A DNA stretch of 64,000 bases from a virus. The notes under the pieces were generated by a model. That model made no database searches. It was not told the DNA's origin and saw nothing but the letters and a program-made list of their open reading frames with translations. The position numbers were made by a program, and so were the translations under genes. Shown here piece after piece: positions 43,663-51,217 of this stretch (the first letter of the stretch is position 1; every line of letters starts with the position of its first letter). The DNA lies in the IMG/VR virus record IMGVR_UViG_3300036719_002639, positions 1 to 64,000 of that record, one strand, 5' to 3'.

Positions 43663-44749
43663 TTGGCTCCGGTGTCTTTTGTTTTAAAATATCAGCAGTA
43701 AGGCTTCTTACAAGAGATTTAATTCTATTGATATCATCTGATGCATCTACATTGACAAACGCTGTATAAATTTTACTCAATATCTTTCGATATAATGGCT
43801 CATTCTTCTTGAAATTATCAAGATACTTATACATCCACTCCAATGTACCACGTTGTTTGCTATTATGGTATAAGAATCTATCACGATTAACAACCTGACT
43901 ATAAAAGTCTTTCTTTGTCATATCTGAATGATAGGTGTAATACATATATTGTAATCTACGAATAAAACTAACTAAATTTGTGTAATATTCGATTGGTCGC
44001 TTAACATGTTCAACTCTTCGTGTACCTTCTGTCTCTTGTGCGATTAATTTTGGTTTTCTTCCTAATGATGGTATTTTCATTAGGACTTTAGAAATAGCTT
44101 CTTCGGCTGATTTAGCAGATATTACGATAAGTTTGTTATTATATGCAAATGATTGTCCATCCTTTTGCATTTCTGGTGTAGTTATTGTCCATTTCTTCAA
44201 TTTATCAATCTTATAACCACGCATAGTGACATCAGTAGGTAACATCTTTCTTGATGGAGTACCACCAATATGCTTTTCATACTCTTTAATTGACATATCT
44301 GGTAATAAACCCTTTTTAATCTTATAAGTCACTATCAAATACTGAATATAATGTAATAATTCATGTTCAGTTACATGTAATAGAAGTTCTGTTAAATTAC
44401 TGTTTAAACTGATAGTAATATAACCTACACCATCTTTGATATTCTTTCCAAGGTCTTTATTTTCAGGATTAGTTTTAGTGAAAAAACTATCTTCATATTT
44501 ATTGTTATTAATTAAGATGATATGAGGGTTTATTTCGTTCAAAAAAGCCCAATTAGTGCCACTGAAATCAATAGCAAAATCTTTATTAGGAAAGGATTTA
44601 CCTGAAAGCCGTTTAATACCTTCCCCTCGCACTTTCTTATAAGAGGCTATGATTTGATCTTCAATATCCTTAAAAACATGCTTTGCGAGTGATATTGTCT
44701 CTAGTAGTATAGTCTCATCTAGTTTTGTAAAAATATTAAACTTAATCAT
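43652..44749 (-). CDS. capsid-tagged metalloprotease-like protein (HExxH)
   Basis: 365 residues from ATG 44749; the extension to 44776 lies inside the upstream gene. The zincin motif HELLH is at 129-133, in the context EHELLHYIQYL, with catalytic Glu130. The N terminus MIKFNIFTKLDETILLE is a short hydrophobic helix ending in LLE, similar to the capsid-targeting-like starts of other late genes here. The C-terminal half is basic and helical. The late promoter TATAAATA is 5 bases before the ATG and also forms the stop codon of the upstream gene, giving late, leaderless expression. It could be an internal-head or virion-associated peptidase; the third zinc ligand is not identified. Confidence 0.7.
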   Translation of the reverse strand: MIKFNIFTKLDETILLETISLAKHVFKDIEDQIIASYKKVRGEGIKRLSGKSFPNKDFAIDFSGTNWAFLNEINPHIILINNNKYEDSFFTKTNPENKDLGKNIKDGVGYITISLNSNLTELLLHVTEHELLHYIQYLIVTYKIKKGLLPDMSIKEYEKHIGGTPSRKMLPTDVTMRGYKIDKLKKWTITTPEMQKDGQSFAYNNKLIVISAKSAEEAISKVLMKIPSLGRKPKLIAQETEGTRRVEHVKRPIEYYTNLVSFIRRLQYMYYTYHSDMTKKDFYSQVVNRDRFLYHNSKQRGTLEWMYKYLDNFKKNEPLYRKILSKIYTAFVNVDASDDINRIKSLVRSLTADILKQKTPEPNGN

Positions 44750-44754
44750 GTAAC

Positions 44755-44762
44755 TATTTATA
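44755..44762 (-). promoter_or_regulatory. late promoter TATAAATA with 5-base spacer to ATG
   Basis: Exact consensus. Spacer GTTAC, then ATG 44749. The TAA in the element is the stop of the upstream zinc-ribbon gene. Confidence 0.7.
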
Positions 44763-45045
44763 CACAATTCGGACAAATATAAGACATTTTTTTACCATGA
44801 AAAATCCAACCTACCCTAGCAGCTTCTTTCCAAGTGGTTTCTCGCTTACACCCCCCACAAAGAATCATGAAATTAGACGATAAAACCTCATCATAAACCA
44901 AATTTATAATGTTTTTATCCACTTTAGGTTTTGTAAGAAGTTTCTTGGATGTTTTCTTACAAGGTTTTGTCTGAAATTGTGCTTCTTTTTCAGACAAAAC
45001 CTCAGAGTTAATTAAATTCAAAAGACTGTTTAAAGAGTCATTCAT
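44758..45045 (-). CDS. small zinc-ribbon protein
   Basis: 95 residues. The N terminus has a helix ending in SEVLSE, similar in look to the scaffold's SEILTE. The C terminus has two CxxC pairs (CGGC and CPNC) around TTWKEAARVGWIF, a zinc ribbon. Lys-rich middle. Possibly a head-internal or transcription-related small protein. Confidence 0.65.
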   Translation of the reverse strand: MNDSLNSLLNLINSEVLSEKEAQFQTKPCKKTSKKLLTKPKVDKNIINLVYDEVLSSNFMILCGGCKRETTWKEAARVGWIFHGKKMSYICPNCV

Positions 45046-45046
45046 T

Positions 45047-45538
45047 TTAATCGTGTTCTACTTTACATTCCAAGGTTTTCTTAATCTCAAATAAGTAATA
45101 CATACAGATACTCTTTAAAAGATCAGGAACATCACAGATAGAGTTATGCATAGATGAATCGCCAGTTAAGATGATATCTCCGTTATAAAATTTAGTTTGA
45201 ATACGATAATACTGATTCAAAATATCTGTCACAAGTTCTGCATCAGGTTGGACATACTGATATCCACCAAGTCCACTATCTTCTTTTAATGCTTCCAATC
45301 TAGCGATTAATGTGGTAAGTTGTTCTGTCTCGCGTCTAAAATGTTTACCCATTAATTCGTTTCCCATAATATCTTTACGTCTATCGGTAAAGCGTTCAAT
45401 CAAACTTTCTGGTTCAAAATAATCATACTGAAATTCTTGTGCAATTGACTCACAAAAATCCATTATATTCACATCGTGAATACGTACAATATAACTTGCA
45501 CTTGAACTGTTACTTACAAAACCGTTTCTTAATTTCAT
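45047..45538 (-). CDS. GFVSNSSS-motif protein B
   Basis: 163 residues from ATG 45538, which overlaps the upstream stop as ATGA. The N terminus MKLRNGFVSNSSSASYIV belongs to the recurring MKIR-GFVSNSSSSSF signature seen at the start of otherwise unrelated phage and bacterial proteins. The rest is helical and acidic with no recognised domain. It is paired with protein A immediately upstream. Confidence 0.75.
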   Translation of the reverse strand: MKLRNGFVSNSSSASYIVRIHDVNIMDFCESIAQEFQYDYFEPESLIERFTDRRKDIMGNELMGKHFRRETEQLTTLIARLEALKEDSGLGGYQYVQPDAELVTDILNQYYRIQTKFYNGDIILTGDSSMHNSICDVPDLLKSICMYYLFEIKKTLECKVEHD

Positions 45539-45783
45539 GATCTCTCCCAATTTACTATATCTTCTTCGACTCCAATGTTCACTAAAAATTCACGCATATC
45601 AAAATTATCCATAGAAGTATAACCTTCTACTGTGTGTGTTGTAACAGTAATAGTCCAAGGATTGTCATTAGTATGATCTGAATGATTCACAATATCAACT
45701 AATTGTTTAGCTGTAATCTTTATTAAAGGGATTACAAAGCTACTTGAGCTACTATTACTTACAAATCCAATTCTTATTTTCAT
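45535..45783 (-). CDS. GFVSNSSS-motif protein A
   Basis: 82 residues from ATG 45783 with a GGAGAT ribosome site; the 46-codon extension upstream overlaps another gene. N terminus MKIRIGFVSNSSSSSFVI, then ITAKQLVDIVNHS and an acidic C terminus. The shared N-terminal motif with the next gene, and nothing else in common, suggests a functional leader rather than simple duplication. Confidence 0.75.
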   Translation of the reverse strand: MKIRIGFVSNSSSSSFVIPLIKITAKQLVDIVNHSDHTNDNPWTITVTTHTVEGYTSMDNFDMREFLVNIGVEEDIVNWERS

Positions 45784-45784
45784 A

Positions 45785-45979
45785 TTATCTCCAAATTCTC
45801 CTATAACCATCAACGGGAAACATCTGTCTAAAAATTCTTTTTGGTGCAGTTTCAATATCTCTATGATAAAGCATTGAGAATATACAGAATTTACCAATAA
45901 AATACTTATATACAACGCCACTTAAAGGATACATGAAGATTGCGGGTACATACCAAACCTTTTCTCGTGTTCTTTTCAT
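45785..45979 (-). CDS. small aromatic, possibly membrane-associated protein
   Basis: 64 residues. A hydrophobic aromatic stretch (VWYVPAIFMYPLSGVVYKYF) is followed by a basic C terminus. Coupled by a 4-base overlap to the SDR gene upstream. Unknown. Confidence 0.6.
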   Translation of the reverse strand: MKRTREKVWYVPAIFMYPLSGVVYKYFIGKFCIFSMLYHRDIETAPKRIFRQMFPVDGYRRIWR

Positions 45980-46764
45980 GTTTGACTCCTTATTAATTCT
46001 ATAATATTTGGTGGTGTATAATATTTTTTGAGTTTACTTAAATCCATAATACTATTTACCAAATGTAATCCTTGTTGTCTACGTATTTCTTCAATACTGA
46101 TAATCTCTTTCTTCATTCCCATCAATAATCCGATTTCATGCATACTGACATAACCATCACATGCCACATTATAGGCTCCTGTGCATTCATTATCAATCAA
46201 AATCTTAATCGCTTTTGTTAATATTGTAACATTGGTTACACTGTCCTTTTCGTCACACAACTTATCAAAGCGTTTTATTTTGTTTAGTAAATTGTTTTCA
46301 CGAGCACTAAAATCAAAAAATAATCTTGGTCGTATAATCAAATCTCTGTCAAAATCACAACCCTTTTCGCCATGCCATTTTGTTAAGGTGTAATTACAAT
46401 GTGCGGAAAGAAAATCTGTCTCCTTTTGTGGTGTATCGTTTCTGTCGTATAAGCAACCAGTTGAAATCTGTACAAATTTCTTATTACCACCATTGCACCA
46501 TTGACTTAAAACCTGTGGAATAACAGCATTACTAAAAAATGCCTCATTATAATTCTCTTCACAATATCTAGTATTACTCTTCGCAATACAATTTATTACC
46601 ACATCAAATTTATCTAATTTTCTTGCCATATAAAACGGAAATTCTAATGAATCGTTTATTTGGATTTGTGATAAATTGAACCTTTCCTTATCAAGAACCG
46701 TATAATGAAGTTTTTCGAACTCATGTCCTAAATACCCCGAACCTAATACTACAACTTTATTCAT
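45976..46764 (-). CDS. NAD(P)-dependent SDR, dTDP-4-dehydrorhamnose reductase-like
   Basis: 262 residues from ATG 46764, preceded by GGAG. Extended-SDR signatures: GSGYLG (8-13), STGCLYD (101-107) and the catalytic Tyr125-x3-Lys129 (YTLTK). INCIAKSNTRYCEEN fits the RmlD/RfbD type. It reduces a nucleotide-sugar keto group in deoxyhexose synthesis. It is distant from the sugar operon at 2.2-6.7 kb but could supply its substrate. Confidence 0.8.
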   Translation of the reverse strand: MNKVVVLGSGYLGHEFEKLHYTVLDKERFNLSQIQINDSLEFPFYMARKLDKFDVVINCIAKSNTRYCEENYNEAFFSNAVIPQVLSQWCNGGNKKFVQISTGCLYDRNDTPQKETDFLSAHCNYTLTKWHGEKGCDFDRDLIIRPRLFFDFSARENNLLNKIKRFDKLCDEKDSVTNVTILTKAIKILIDNECTGAYNVACDGYVSMHEIGLLMGMKKEIISIEEIRRQQGLHLVNSIMDLSKLKKYYTPPNIIELIRSQT

Positions 46765-46766
46765 AC

Positions 46767-46958
46767 TTACTTCTCCATATGTATCGTTTTTCGACAAAGA
46801 ATTTCCTGACAAAACATTTTTACTGCATCAGGTGCTTTATTAAACTCATCTACAGCCTCATCATATAACCATTTTGTTAAGTATTGTACCTGTGATCCAT
46901 TTTTATAGACCACTACATAAGATTTAGATTCAATAAATTCTTCTACTTTTTGTTTCAT
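46767..46958 (-). CDS. unknown small protein
   Basis: 63 residues, helical and acidic. It is coupled by a 4-base overlap to the SLOG gene. No family recognised. Confidence 0.6.
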   Translation of the reverse strand: MKQKVEEFIESKSYVVVYKNGSQVQYLTKWLYDEAVDEFNKAPDAVKMFCQEILCRKTIHMEK

Positions 46959-47308
46959 ACTGTTATAATCTCCTTACCACCTTTAATACCTTTACGTATA
47001 GTGTCCTCAGTTCCCCCTGTACGATCATCTGATACTACAGCCAATATCACATCAGCATCATCAGCTATTAACCCATTACGTTGGAAACCAGCACTCTTTC
47101 CATACTTTCGCCAATCAGCGTAATGTATTCTGATAGGAATGTCAAGATGTTTTGCAATAATTTCAGCAAATCTATCTCCACCTTGTGGACATCCTCCGCT
47201 ACACAAAGAGTCTCCCCTGCGATAAATCTCTAAGAATTTATTCAAACAACGTTTGAAATCTTCTGGTGAGTTTTTACGTCTAGAACCGATTATGCCGATT
47301 ACTTTCAA
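46955..47308 (-). CDS. SLOG-domain nucleotide-binding protein (YspA/DUF2493-like)
   Basis: 117 residues, all one Rossmannoid SLOG domain: GSR (8-10), the phosphate-binding SGGCPQGGD (37-45) and YADWRKYGKSAGFQRNGLI, ending GGTEDTIR. Such domains bind or process nucleotide ligands and occur in phages and in stress and conflict systems. The gene lies between a Lar-like gene and an SDR gene and overlaps both neighbours by 4 bases. Confidence 0.82.
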   Translation of the reverse strand: MKVIGIIGSRRKNSPEDFKRCLNKFLEIYRRGDSLCSGGCPQGGDRFAEIIAKHLDIPIRIHYADWRKYGKSAGFQRNGLIADDADVILAVVSDDRTGGTEDTIRKGIKGGKEIITV

Positions 47309-47598
47309 TCATACTCCTTAATAGAAACACCGGGAGATTCCATTCCAGTAAATCGTGTATCACCTTCTGGTATACATACGGGACAAGCTTCGTCATGTGC
47401 ATAATCTGGACAAATACAAACTGGTGGACGTTTATTCCAAACTTCAATAGCTTGTTCATCTGTAGTAAACCATACACCCGCACCCAAAGAACCACCACAT
47501 TGTTTCTCGTCTATACAACTTACAAACTTCTCACCAAAACCACCAGTGAAGACTTGTGCTTCACCACCACAAAACGGACAAGGAAAAATTTTATTCAT
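47305..47598 (-). CDS. Lar-like zinc-ribbon protein (restriction alleviation family)
   Basis: 97 residues. The N-terminal 55 residues match the Lar pattern: FPCPFCGGEAQV, then a second Cys pair, then TTDEQAIEVWNKRP. A further Cys-rich tail (CICPDYAHDEACPVC) is an extension. Lar proteins counter host type I restriction, but many phage members are unassigned, so an anti-restriction role is a guess from family. First gene of a long operon with a leaderless early promoter. Confidence 0.75.
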   Translation of the reverse strand: MNKIFPCPFCGGEAQVFTGGFGEKFVSCIDEKQCGGSLGAGVWFTTDEQAIEVWNKRPPVCICPDYAHDEACPVCIPEGDTRFTGMESPGVSIKEYD

Positions 47599-47604
47599 GT
47601 AAAT

Positions 47605-47632
47605 ATCATACCAGATTTATTAGGATTGTCAA
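47605..47632 (-). promoter_or_regulatory. early promoter, TTGACA-16-TATGAT
   Basis: Perfect -35 TTGACA at 47627-47632, -10 at 47605-47610, TGG before the -10. ATG 47598 is 6 bases downstream. Confidence 0.8.
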
Positions 47633-48762
47633 CCATTATAATAATCAGTTAACTCACCCTTATAATTCTCAATAACAACATTCACACCTTCTACACTTTT
47701 AATGTAGTTGTAAATAATAGGTATCTTTCCACCACCAGCGGGTAAGTCTACAACTAATTGAGGTATAGCATATCCACTAATATTACCTCTAATGCTTTTA
47801 AAAATCTCAATACCCTTCTCAATAGTTGTTCTAAAATGACCTGAACCAGTTACCTTATCACAAATGTATGTATAATAAGGCTTTACACGTATTTTTAATA
47901 ACCCTGTGAATAATTTTTTAAGGGTTTCACTATCATCATTAACATCTTTCAATAATACTGTCTGACTTCCTAAAGGTATACCTGCATCAGCCAATCTATT
48001 ACAAGCTTCTTGGGTTTCTGGTGTCAATTCACTAGGATGTGTGAAATGTAGACTCATAAACAATGGATGATATTGTTTTAACATGTCAGTTAATTCTTTT
48101 GTAATACGTTGAGGTAATACAGCAGGAATTTTTGTACCAATTCGAATCATTTCAACATGAGGAATTTTACGTAAATTTGAAAGTATCCATTCTAAGGTTT
48201 CTGTTGGTAAAGTTAAAGGATCACCACCAGAAATTAACACATCTCGTATCTCTTTATGTTCTTCGATGTATTTAAGTGACTTCATCCATTGTTCTTTAGT
48301 ATATGTTTTATCTTTACCAACCATACGTGATCGTGTACAATACCTACAAATGGTGCTACAATAGTCTGTAACGAGAAATAATACTCTATCTGGATATCTG
48401 TGTACCAAACCATCTACAGGGCTTTGGTTGATCTCATGAAGTGGATCATCTTGTTCACATTGTGAGATGATATGTTCCTCATCGGAAGGCATTACTGTTT
48501 TTCTTAGCTTATCACCCAATATGGATGCATAATAAGGAGTAATACCCATAGGAAATTTGTAATTATTATCAGTAGTATCGATAATTCGGTTTCTTAATTG
48601 CCATCTCCAATCATTCCATTCAACATAAGGTACACTTGGATAGTTTTGCTCCATAAACCCATGTGTTATTGGGCCTATGGGCATACTACTCGGAGGCTTA
48701 TCTGATTCTTCGGAACAACACTCAACAGCTTCAACCACATCGACGATTTTTTCATTTTGCAT
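47629..48762 (-). CDS. lysine 2,3-aminomutase family radical SAM enzyme (KamA/EpmB-like)
   Basis: 377 residues. The family is unmistakable: WNDWRWQLRNRI, HRYPDRVLFLVTDYC, the cluster motif C135-x3-C139-x2-C142 in CSTICRYCTR, DVLISGGDPL, LHFTHPSELTPE, GSQTVLLKDVND and the PLP-lysine motif AGGGKIP with Lys346. All cofactor-binding residues visible to me are intact. KamA makes beta-lysine; the related EpmB makes the beta-lysine used on elongation factor P. At 377 residues it is between EpmB (about 340) and KamA (about 415). A phage copy could modify a translation factor or supply an osmolyte; which is unknown. It has a late-type promoter and a GGGAAG ribosome site. Confidence 0.9.
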   Translation of the reverse strand: MQNEKIVDVVEAVECCSEESDKPPSSMPIGPITHGFMEQNYPSVPYVEWNDWRWQLRNRIIDTTDNNYKFPMGITPYYASILGDKLRKTVMPSDEEHIISQCEQDDPLHEINQSPVDGLVHRYPDRVLFLVTDYCSTICRYCTRSRMVGKDKTYTKEQWMKSLKYIEEHKEIRDVLISGGDPLTLPTETLEWILSNLRKIPHVEMIRIGTKIPAVLPQRITKELTDMLKQYHPLFMSLHFTHPSELTPETQEACNRLADAGIPLGSQTVLLKDVNDDSETLKKLFTGLLKIRVKPYYTYICDKVTGSGHFRTTIEKGIEIFKSIRGNISGYAIPQLVVDLPAGGGKIPIIYNYIKSVEGVNVVIENYKGELTDYYNG

Positions 48763-48791
48763 ATATATAATATTTTTACTTCCCTTAAATG

Positions 48792-48799
48792 TATTTAGG
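48792..48799 (-). promoter_or_regulatory. late promoter CCTAAATA
   Basis: Minus-strand late element 30 bases before ATG 48762, divergent from the plus-strand late promoters at 48837 and 48866. Confidence 0.5.
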
Positions 48800-48836
48800 T
48801 ATATTAACCTAAAATTCTTGAACTTTTTTAATGTAT

Positions 48837-48844
48837 CATAAATA
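48837..48844 (+). promoter_or_regulatory. late promoter CATAAATA
   Basis: Upstream of two late promoters that serve the 48879 gene. A start at 48846 would be one base after it, which is too close, so this is likely an auxiliary promoter with a 30-nt leader. Confidence 0.45.
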
Positions 48845-48865
48845 GATGAAAATTACAAGGTATTT

Positions 48866-48873
48866 GATAAATA
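48866..48873 (+). promoter_or_regulatory. late promoter GATAAATA with 5-base spacer to ATG
   Basis: Spacer CTTAT, then ATG 48879. Predicts a leaderless late mRNA. Confidence 0.65.
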
Positions 48874-48878
48874 CTTAT

Positions 48879-49925
48879 ATGAATATTTTTCGTACTCTAT
48901 ATGAACAGATACTTTTTGAAGCACTTTGGGACTCTGATGCAGTAAATACCGGAGATTCCCCATTCTTAGGGAATGTGTATCGTGTTTATGAGTTGGAATA
49001 CAAGCTTCAAGCCCTAAAACGCTCACAATTAGGTATATCTAATCCTAAAAGATTGGAAAATATCACTAGACAAGTACAATTAGAACTTGGTTCTGCTGGT
49101 ATGGCACTTAAACAAATTTTATTGAATACTTTTGCGCTTTGGTTACAACAACATGCTTTAACTAAACCTCAAATTTGGGCAGAAGGACGTTATAATACAT
49201 TTACGGAATCTGGTGACGATGATCCAAATACAATGATGGAAGGTATTGTTGGTGAATATAGTAGATATGCTACTGGTGGTAAAGTTGATAGATATGGTGT
49301 ACGTGCGATGTTATCTGTTGACCAATTCTTTCCAATAATCGATAAAAATTTAAAAAATCTTCCATACACTAAATCCGTTCTTGATTCTGTTTATAAAATT
49401 TACATGCAAGAAGAATATGATAATGATCCAGAAGGTACTATGGAACGTTGGGGGATATCTACACCAGAAGAAGCTGATCAACATATTGAAACATCTACTT
49501 TAGATCAAGATGGACTTGAAGGTATGGTATATGACATGGAATCTTTAATGGGGATTATAGAACAACATGGAGAGTTATCAAAATTCTTCATTGAACTTTA
49601 TGCGAAACTTGTTTTCCCTGTTTGGTTTGCACATTGGAAGGCTCAAGGTATCGTGGAAACTCGTAAACGTGTTCAAAATGTTTATAATAATCTTAAAAAA
49701 GCTTCTCCAAAGGATTTGGGTAATCTAGTTGCATGGCTTAGTGCAGCTTTAAATACTGCTCATCAATCTGGTTCAATGTTAGATTTTGTTCCAGAAGATG
49801 ATAACTTCTCTGTAAACATTGATGGCGCAGAAGATACCTATTATGCAAAAGATTTATTAGATGCTGTAACAGATGGTAAATTCAATGACCAATGGGATAA
49901 AGAATTAGCCGAAGCTGGTGTGTAA
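48879..49925 (+). CDS. capsid-tagged unknown late protein
   Basis: 348 residues from ATG 48879, chosen by the late promoter and by the N terminus; the frame extends 11 codons upstream without a signal. MNIFRTLYEQILFEA (1-15) closely parallels MDFKTLYNEILTEG at 35579. Both are short amphipathic helices ending in an ILxE cleavage-type site. The rest is helical and acidic with many Trp and Asp residues (SDAVNTGDSPFLGN, GDDDPNTMMEGIVGEYSRYA). Probably a head-internal protein processed by the prohead protease; function unknown. Confidence 0.75.
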   Translation: MNIFRTLYEQILFEALWDSDAVNTGDSPFLGNVYRVYELEYKLQALKRSQLGISNPKRLENITRQVQLELGSAGMALKQILLNTFALWLQQHALTKPQIWAEGRYNTFTESGDDDPNTMMEGIVGEYSRYATGGKVDRYGVRAMLSVDQFFPIIDKNLKNLPYTKSVLDSVYKIYMQEEYDNDPEGTMERWGISTPEEADQHIETSTLDQDGLEGMVYDMESLMGIIEQHGELSKFFIELYAKLVFPVWFAHWKAQGIVETRKRVQNVYNNLKKASPKDLGNLVAWLSAALNTAHQSGSMLDFVPEDDNFSVNIDGAEDTYYAKDLLDAVTDGKFNDQWDKELAEAGV

Positions 49926-50111
49926 AATACTGAATATTTGAAAAGTGTTTAGTTATTCGATCATTGCTTTCTGAGATAGGATTCGAACCTACATTTTGTT
50001 TCCGCACCCAATGACAGGCGGCATGTGTTAATCCACACACAGCAGAGTTACCCGTAGTGTAAACGGGAGTTACCGCAGGGTAAGCCAGTTCCCCCACTCA
50101 TTAACTAAAAT
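49926..50111 (-). other. tRNA-like remnant and spacer at the end of array 2
   Basis: A T arm (GTAGG-TTCGAAT-CCTAT, about 49976-49992, minus strand) and a D arm (GTGT/ACAC, about 50027-50040) remain. The anticodon region CCGCCTGTCATT..GCGG is expanded, and the acceptor strands do not pair. Probably a decayed Asp-like tRNA. A CCCGT/ACGGG hairpin with a 7-nt loop lies at about 50051-50067. Confidence 0.4.
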
Positions 50112-50187
50112 TGGTGCGCCTAGAGGGACTTGAACCCCCAAAACTCAGCTTCTTAGACTGATATGTATGCCATTCCATCATAAGCGC
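50112..50187 (-). tRNA. tRNA-Leu(AAG), short variable loop
   Basis: GCGCTTA acceptor, A73, CCA. Loop CTAAGAA. The variable region is only 5 nt, where bacterial Leu tRNAs have a long arm. Confidence 0.78.
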
Positions 50188-50356
50188 ATAAAACGAATTC
50201 TAAAATAATATGGAGTCTGCACCACCACTAAGACCAAGTTAGTCTATTTTCGGTGTACTATTCGCAACCTTTTGTGAACCGTGTCGTCAATGTTCTTCAA
50301 CATCCCGTAGTACGTTTCTTCCACGCTTAAATAACTTCGCTAACTATTTTAGAAAT
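50188..50356 (-). ncRNA. closed structured RNA in array 2
   Basis: A 10-bp helix TTCTAAAATA / TATTTTAGAA (about 50200-50209 and 50345-50354) encloses hairpins GAC/GTC (about 50242-50254), TTCGCAA/TTGTGAA (about 50268-50285) and ATGTT/AACAT (about 50298-50311). No ORF and no tRNA. Confidence 0.45.
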
Positions 50357-50432
50357 TGGTGCTAGTGGTGGGACTTGAACCCACAAACAACAGATTTTAA
50401 GTCTGCCCGATAAGCCGTTCTCGTACACTAGC
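50357..50432 (-). tRNA. tRNA-Leu(TAA), short variable loop
   Basis: GCTAGTG acceptor, A73, CCA. Loop CTTAAAA reads UUA/UUG. The variable region is 5 nt. The D-loop GAACGGCTTA is shared with the next Leu tRNAs. Confidence 0.86.
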
Positions 50433-50438
50433 GTAAAT

Positions 50439-50514
50439 TGGTGCATCTGGTGGGATTCGAACCCACAAAACCTAGATTCTAAGTCTAGTACATAAGCCGT
50501 TCTGTTACAGATGC
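50439..50514 (-). tRNA. tRNA-Leu(TAG), short variable loop
   Basis: GCATCTG acceptor, A73, CCA. Loop CTTAGAA reads CUN. The variable region is 5 nt. Confidence 0.86.
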
Positions 50515-50520
50515 GTTAAA

Positions 50521-50596
50521 TGGTGCAAGTGAAGGGATTCGAACCCTTAAACAACAGTTTTTGAAACTGCCCGATAAGCCTTTCTCGTACACTTGC
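50521..50596 (-). tRNA. tRNA-Leu(CAA), short variable loop
   Basis: GCAAGTG acceptor, A73, CCA. Loop TTCAAAA reads UUG. Similar in most of its length to the TAA copy at 50357, so a probable duplication. Confidence 0.86.
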
Positions 50597-50603
50597 ATAA
50601 AAT

Positions 50604-50680
50604 TGGTTCCCCCATCATGATTCGAACATGATCTAAGATGGTCAAAGCATCTTGTGCATAAGCCATTACACTATAGGGGA
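50604..50680 (-). tRNA. tRNA-Gln(TTG)
   Basis: TCCCCTA acceptor, A73, CCA. Anticodon stem AGATG/CATCT with loop CTTTGAC. Confidence 0.88.
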
Positions 50681-50690
50681 ATGTTAAAAT

Positions 50691-50764
50691 TGGTTGTCCT
50701 ACCTTGAATCGAACAAGGTTAAATAGATTCAGAGTCTACTGTACAGCCATTATACCATATGACA
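50691..50764 (-). tRNA. tRNA-Gln(CTG)
   Basis: TGTCATA acceptor with one mismatch, A73, CCA. Loop CTCTGAA reads CAG. Confidence 0.85.
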
Positions 50765-50772
50765 GATAAAAT

Positions 50773-50846
50773 TGGAGCCTGTTAAGGGAATTAAACCCTT
50801 ACCCACTGATTACGAAACAGTGATACTATCGTTGTACTAAACAGGC
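50773..50846 (-). tRNA. tRNA-Thr(CGT)
   Basis: GCCTGTT acceptor, T73, CCA. Loop TTCGTAA with a T-T mismatch closing the anticodon stem. Confidence 0.8.
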
Positions 50847-50854
50847 AATTAAAA

Positions 50855-50948
50855 TGGAGCCAACGGTGGGATTTGAACCCACATCATCACTTTTACATGA
50901 CTTAACCCGATTACAAATCGGGGCCATAGCCGTTCTGGACACGTTGGC
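50855..50948 (-). tRNA. tRNA-Thr(TGT) with long variable arm
   Basis: GCCAACG acceptor, T73, CCA. Stem CCCGA/TCGGG with loop TTTGTAA. About 23 nt separate the anticodon and T stems and can form a TCAT/ATGA hairpin; Thr tRNAs normally have 4-5 nt there. Confidence 0.83.
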
Positions 50949-50955
50949 AAGTAAA

Positions 50956-51031
50956 TGGAGCACCCGACAGGCATCAAACCTGCAACCTTGTCCTTACAAA
51001 AGACTTGCTCTATCAATTGAGCTACAGGTGC
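50956..51031 (-). tRNA. tRNA-Thr(TGT), second copy
   Basis: GCACCTG acceptor, T73, CCA. Loop TTTGTAA, ordinary variable loop. Same anticodon as the preceding long-arm tRNA. Confidence 0.85.
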
Positions 51032-51037
51032 GAAAAT

Positions 51038-51111
51038 TGGCAGGAACACAGGGATTCGCACCCTGACCAAAAGTTTTGGAGACTATTGTGCAACTTTAAC
51101 ACTTTGTTCCT
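51038..51111 (-). tRNA. tRNA-Trp(CCA)
   Basis: AGGAACA acceptor, G73, CCA. Loop CTCCAAA; AGG start and G73 match bacterial Trp tRNA. Confidence 0.85.
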
Positions 51112-51118
51112 ATAAAAT

Positions 51119-51212
51119 TGGAGGAAGGTGGGAGAATTGAACTCCCGCCACCTTTTAAGGGGTGGAACAATTTAGCAAATTGTCTCGACAAACCGACATT
51201 CGACTACCTTCC
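51119..51212 (-). tRNA. tRNA-Ser(GCT)
   Basis: GGAAGGT acceptor, T73, CCA. Loop TTGCTAA. Long variable arm (CCACC/GGTGG) as expected for Ser. Confidence 0.88.
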
Positions 51213-51217
51213 AAAAT

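Noticed and set aside
50849-51070. Open frames on both strands across the array 2 tRNAs
   Set aside because: They are translations of tRNA-Thr and tRNA-Trp genes; the tRNA folds explain the sequence.
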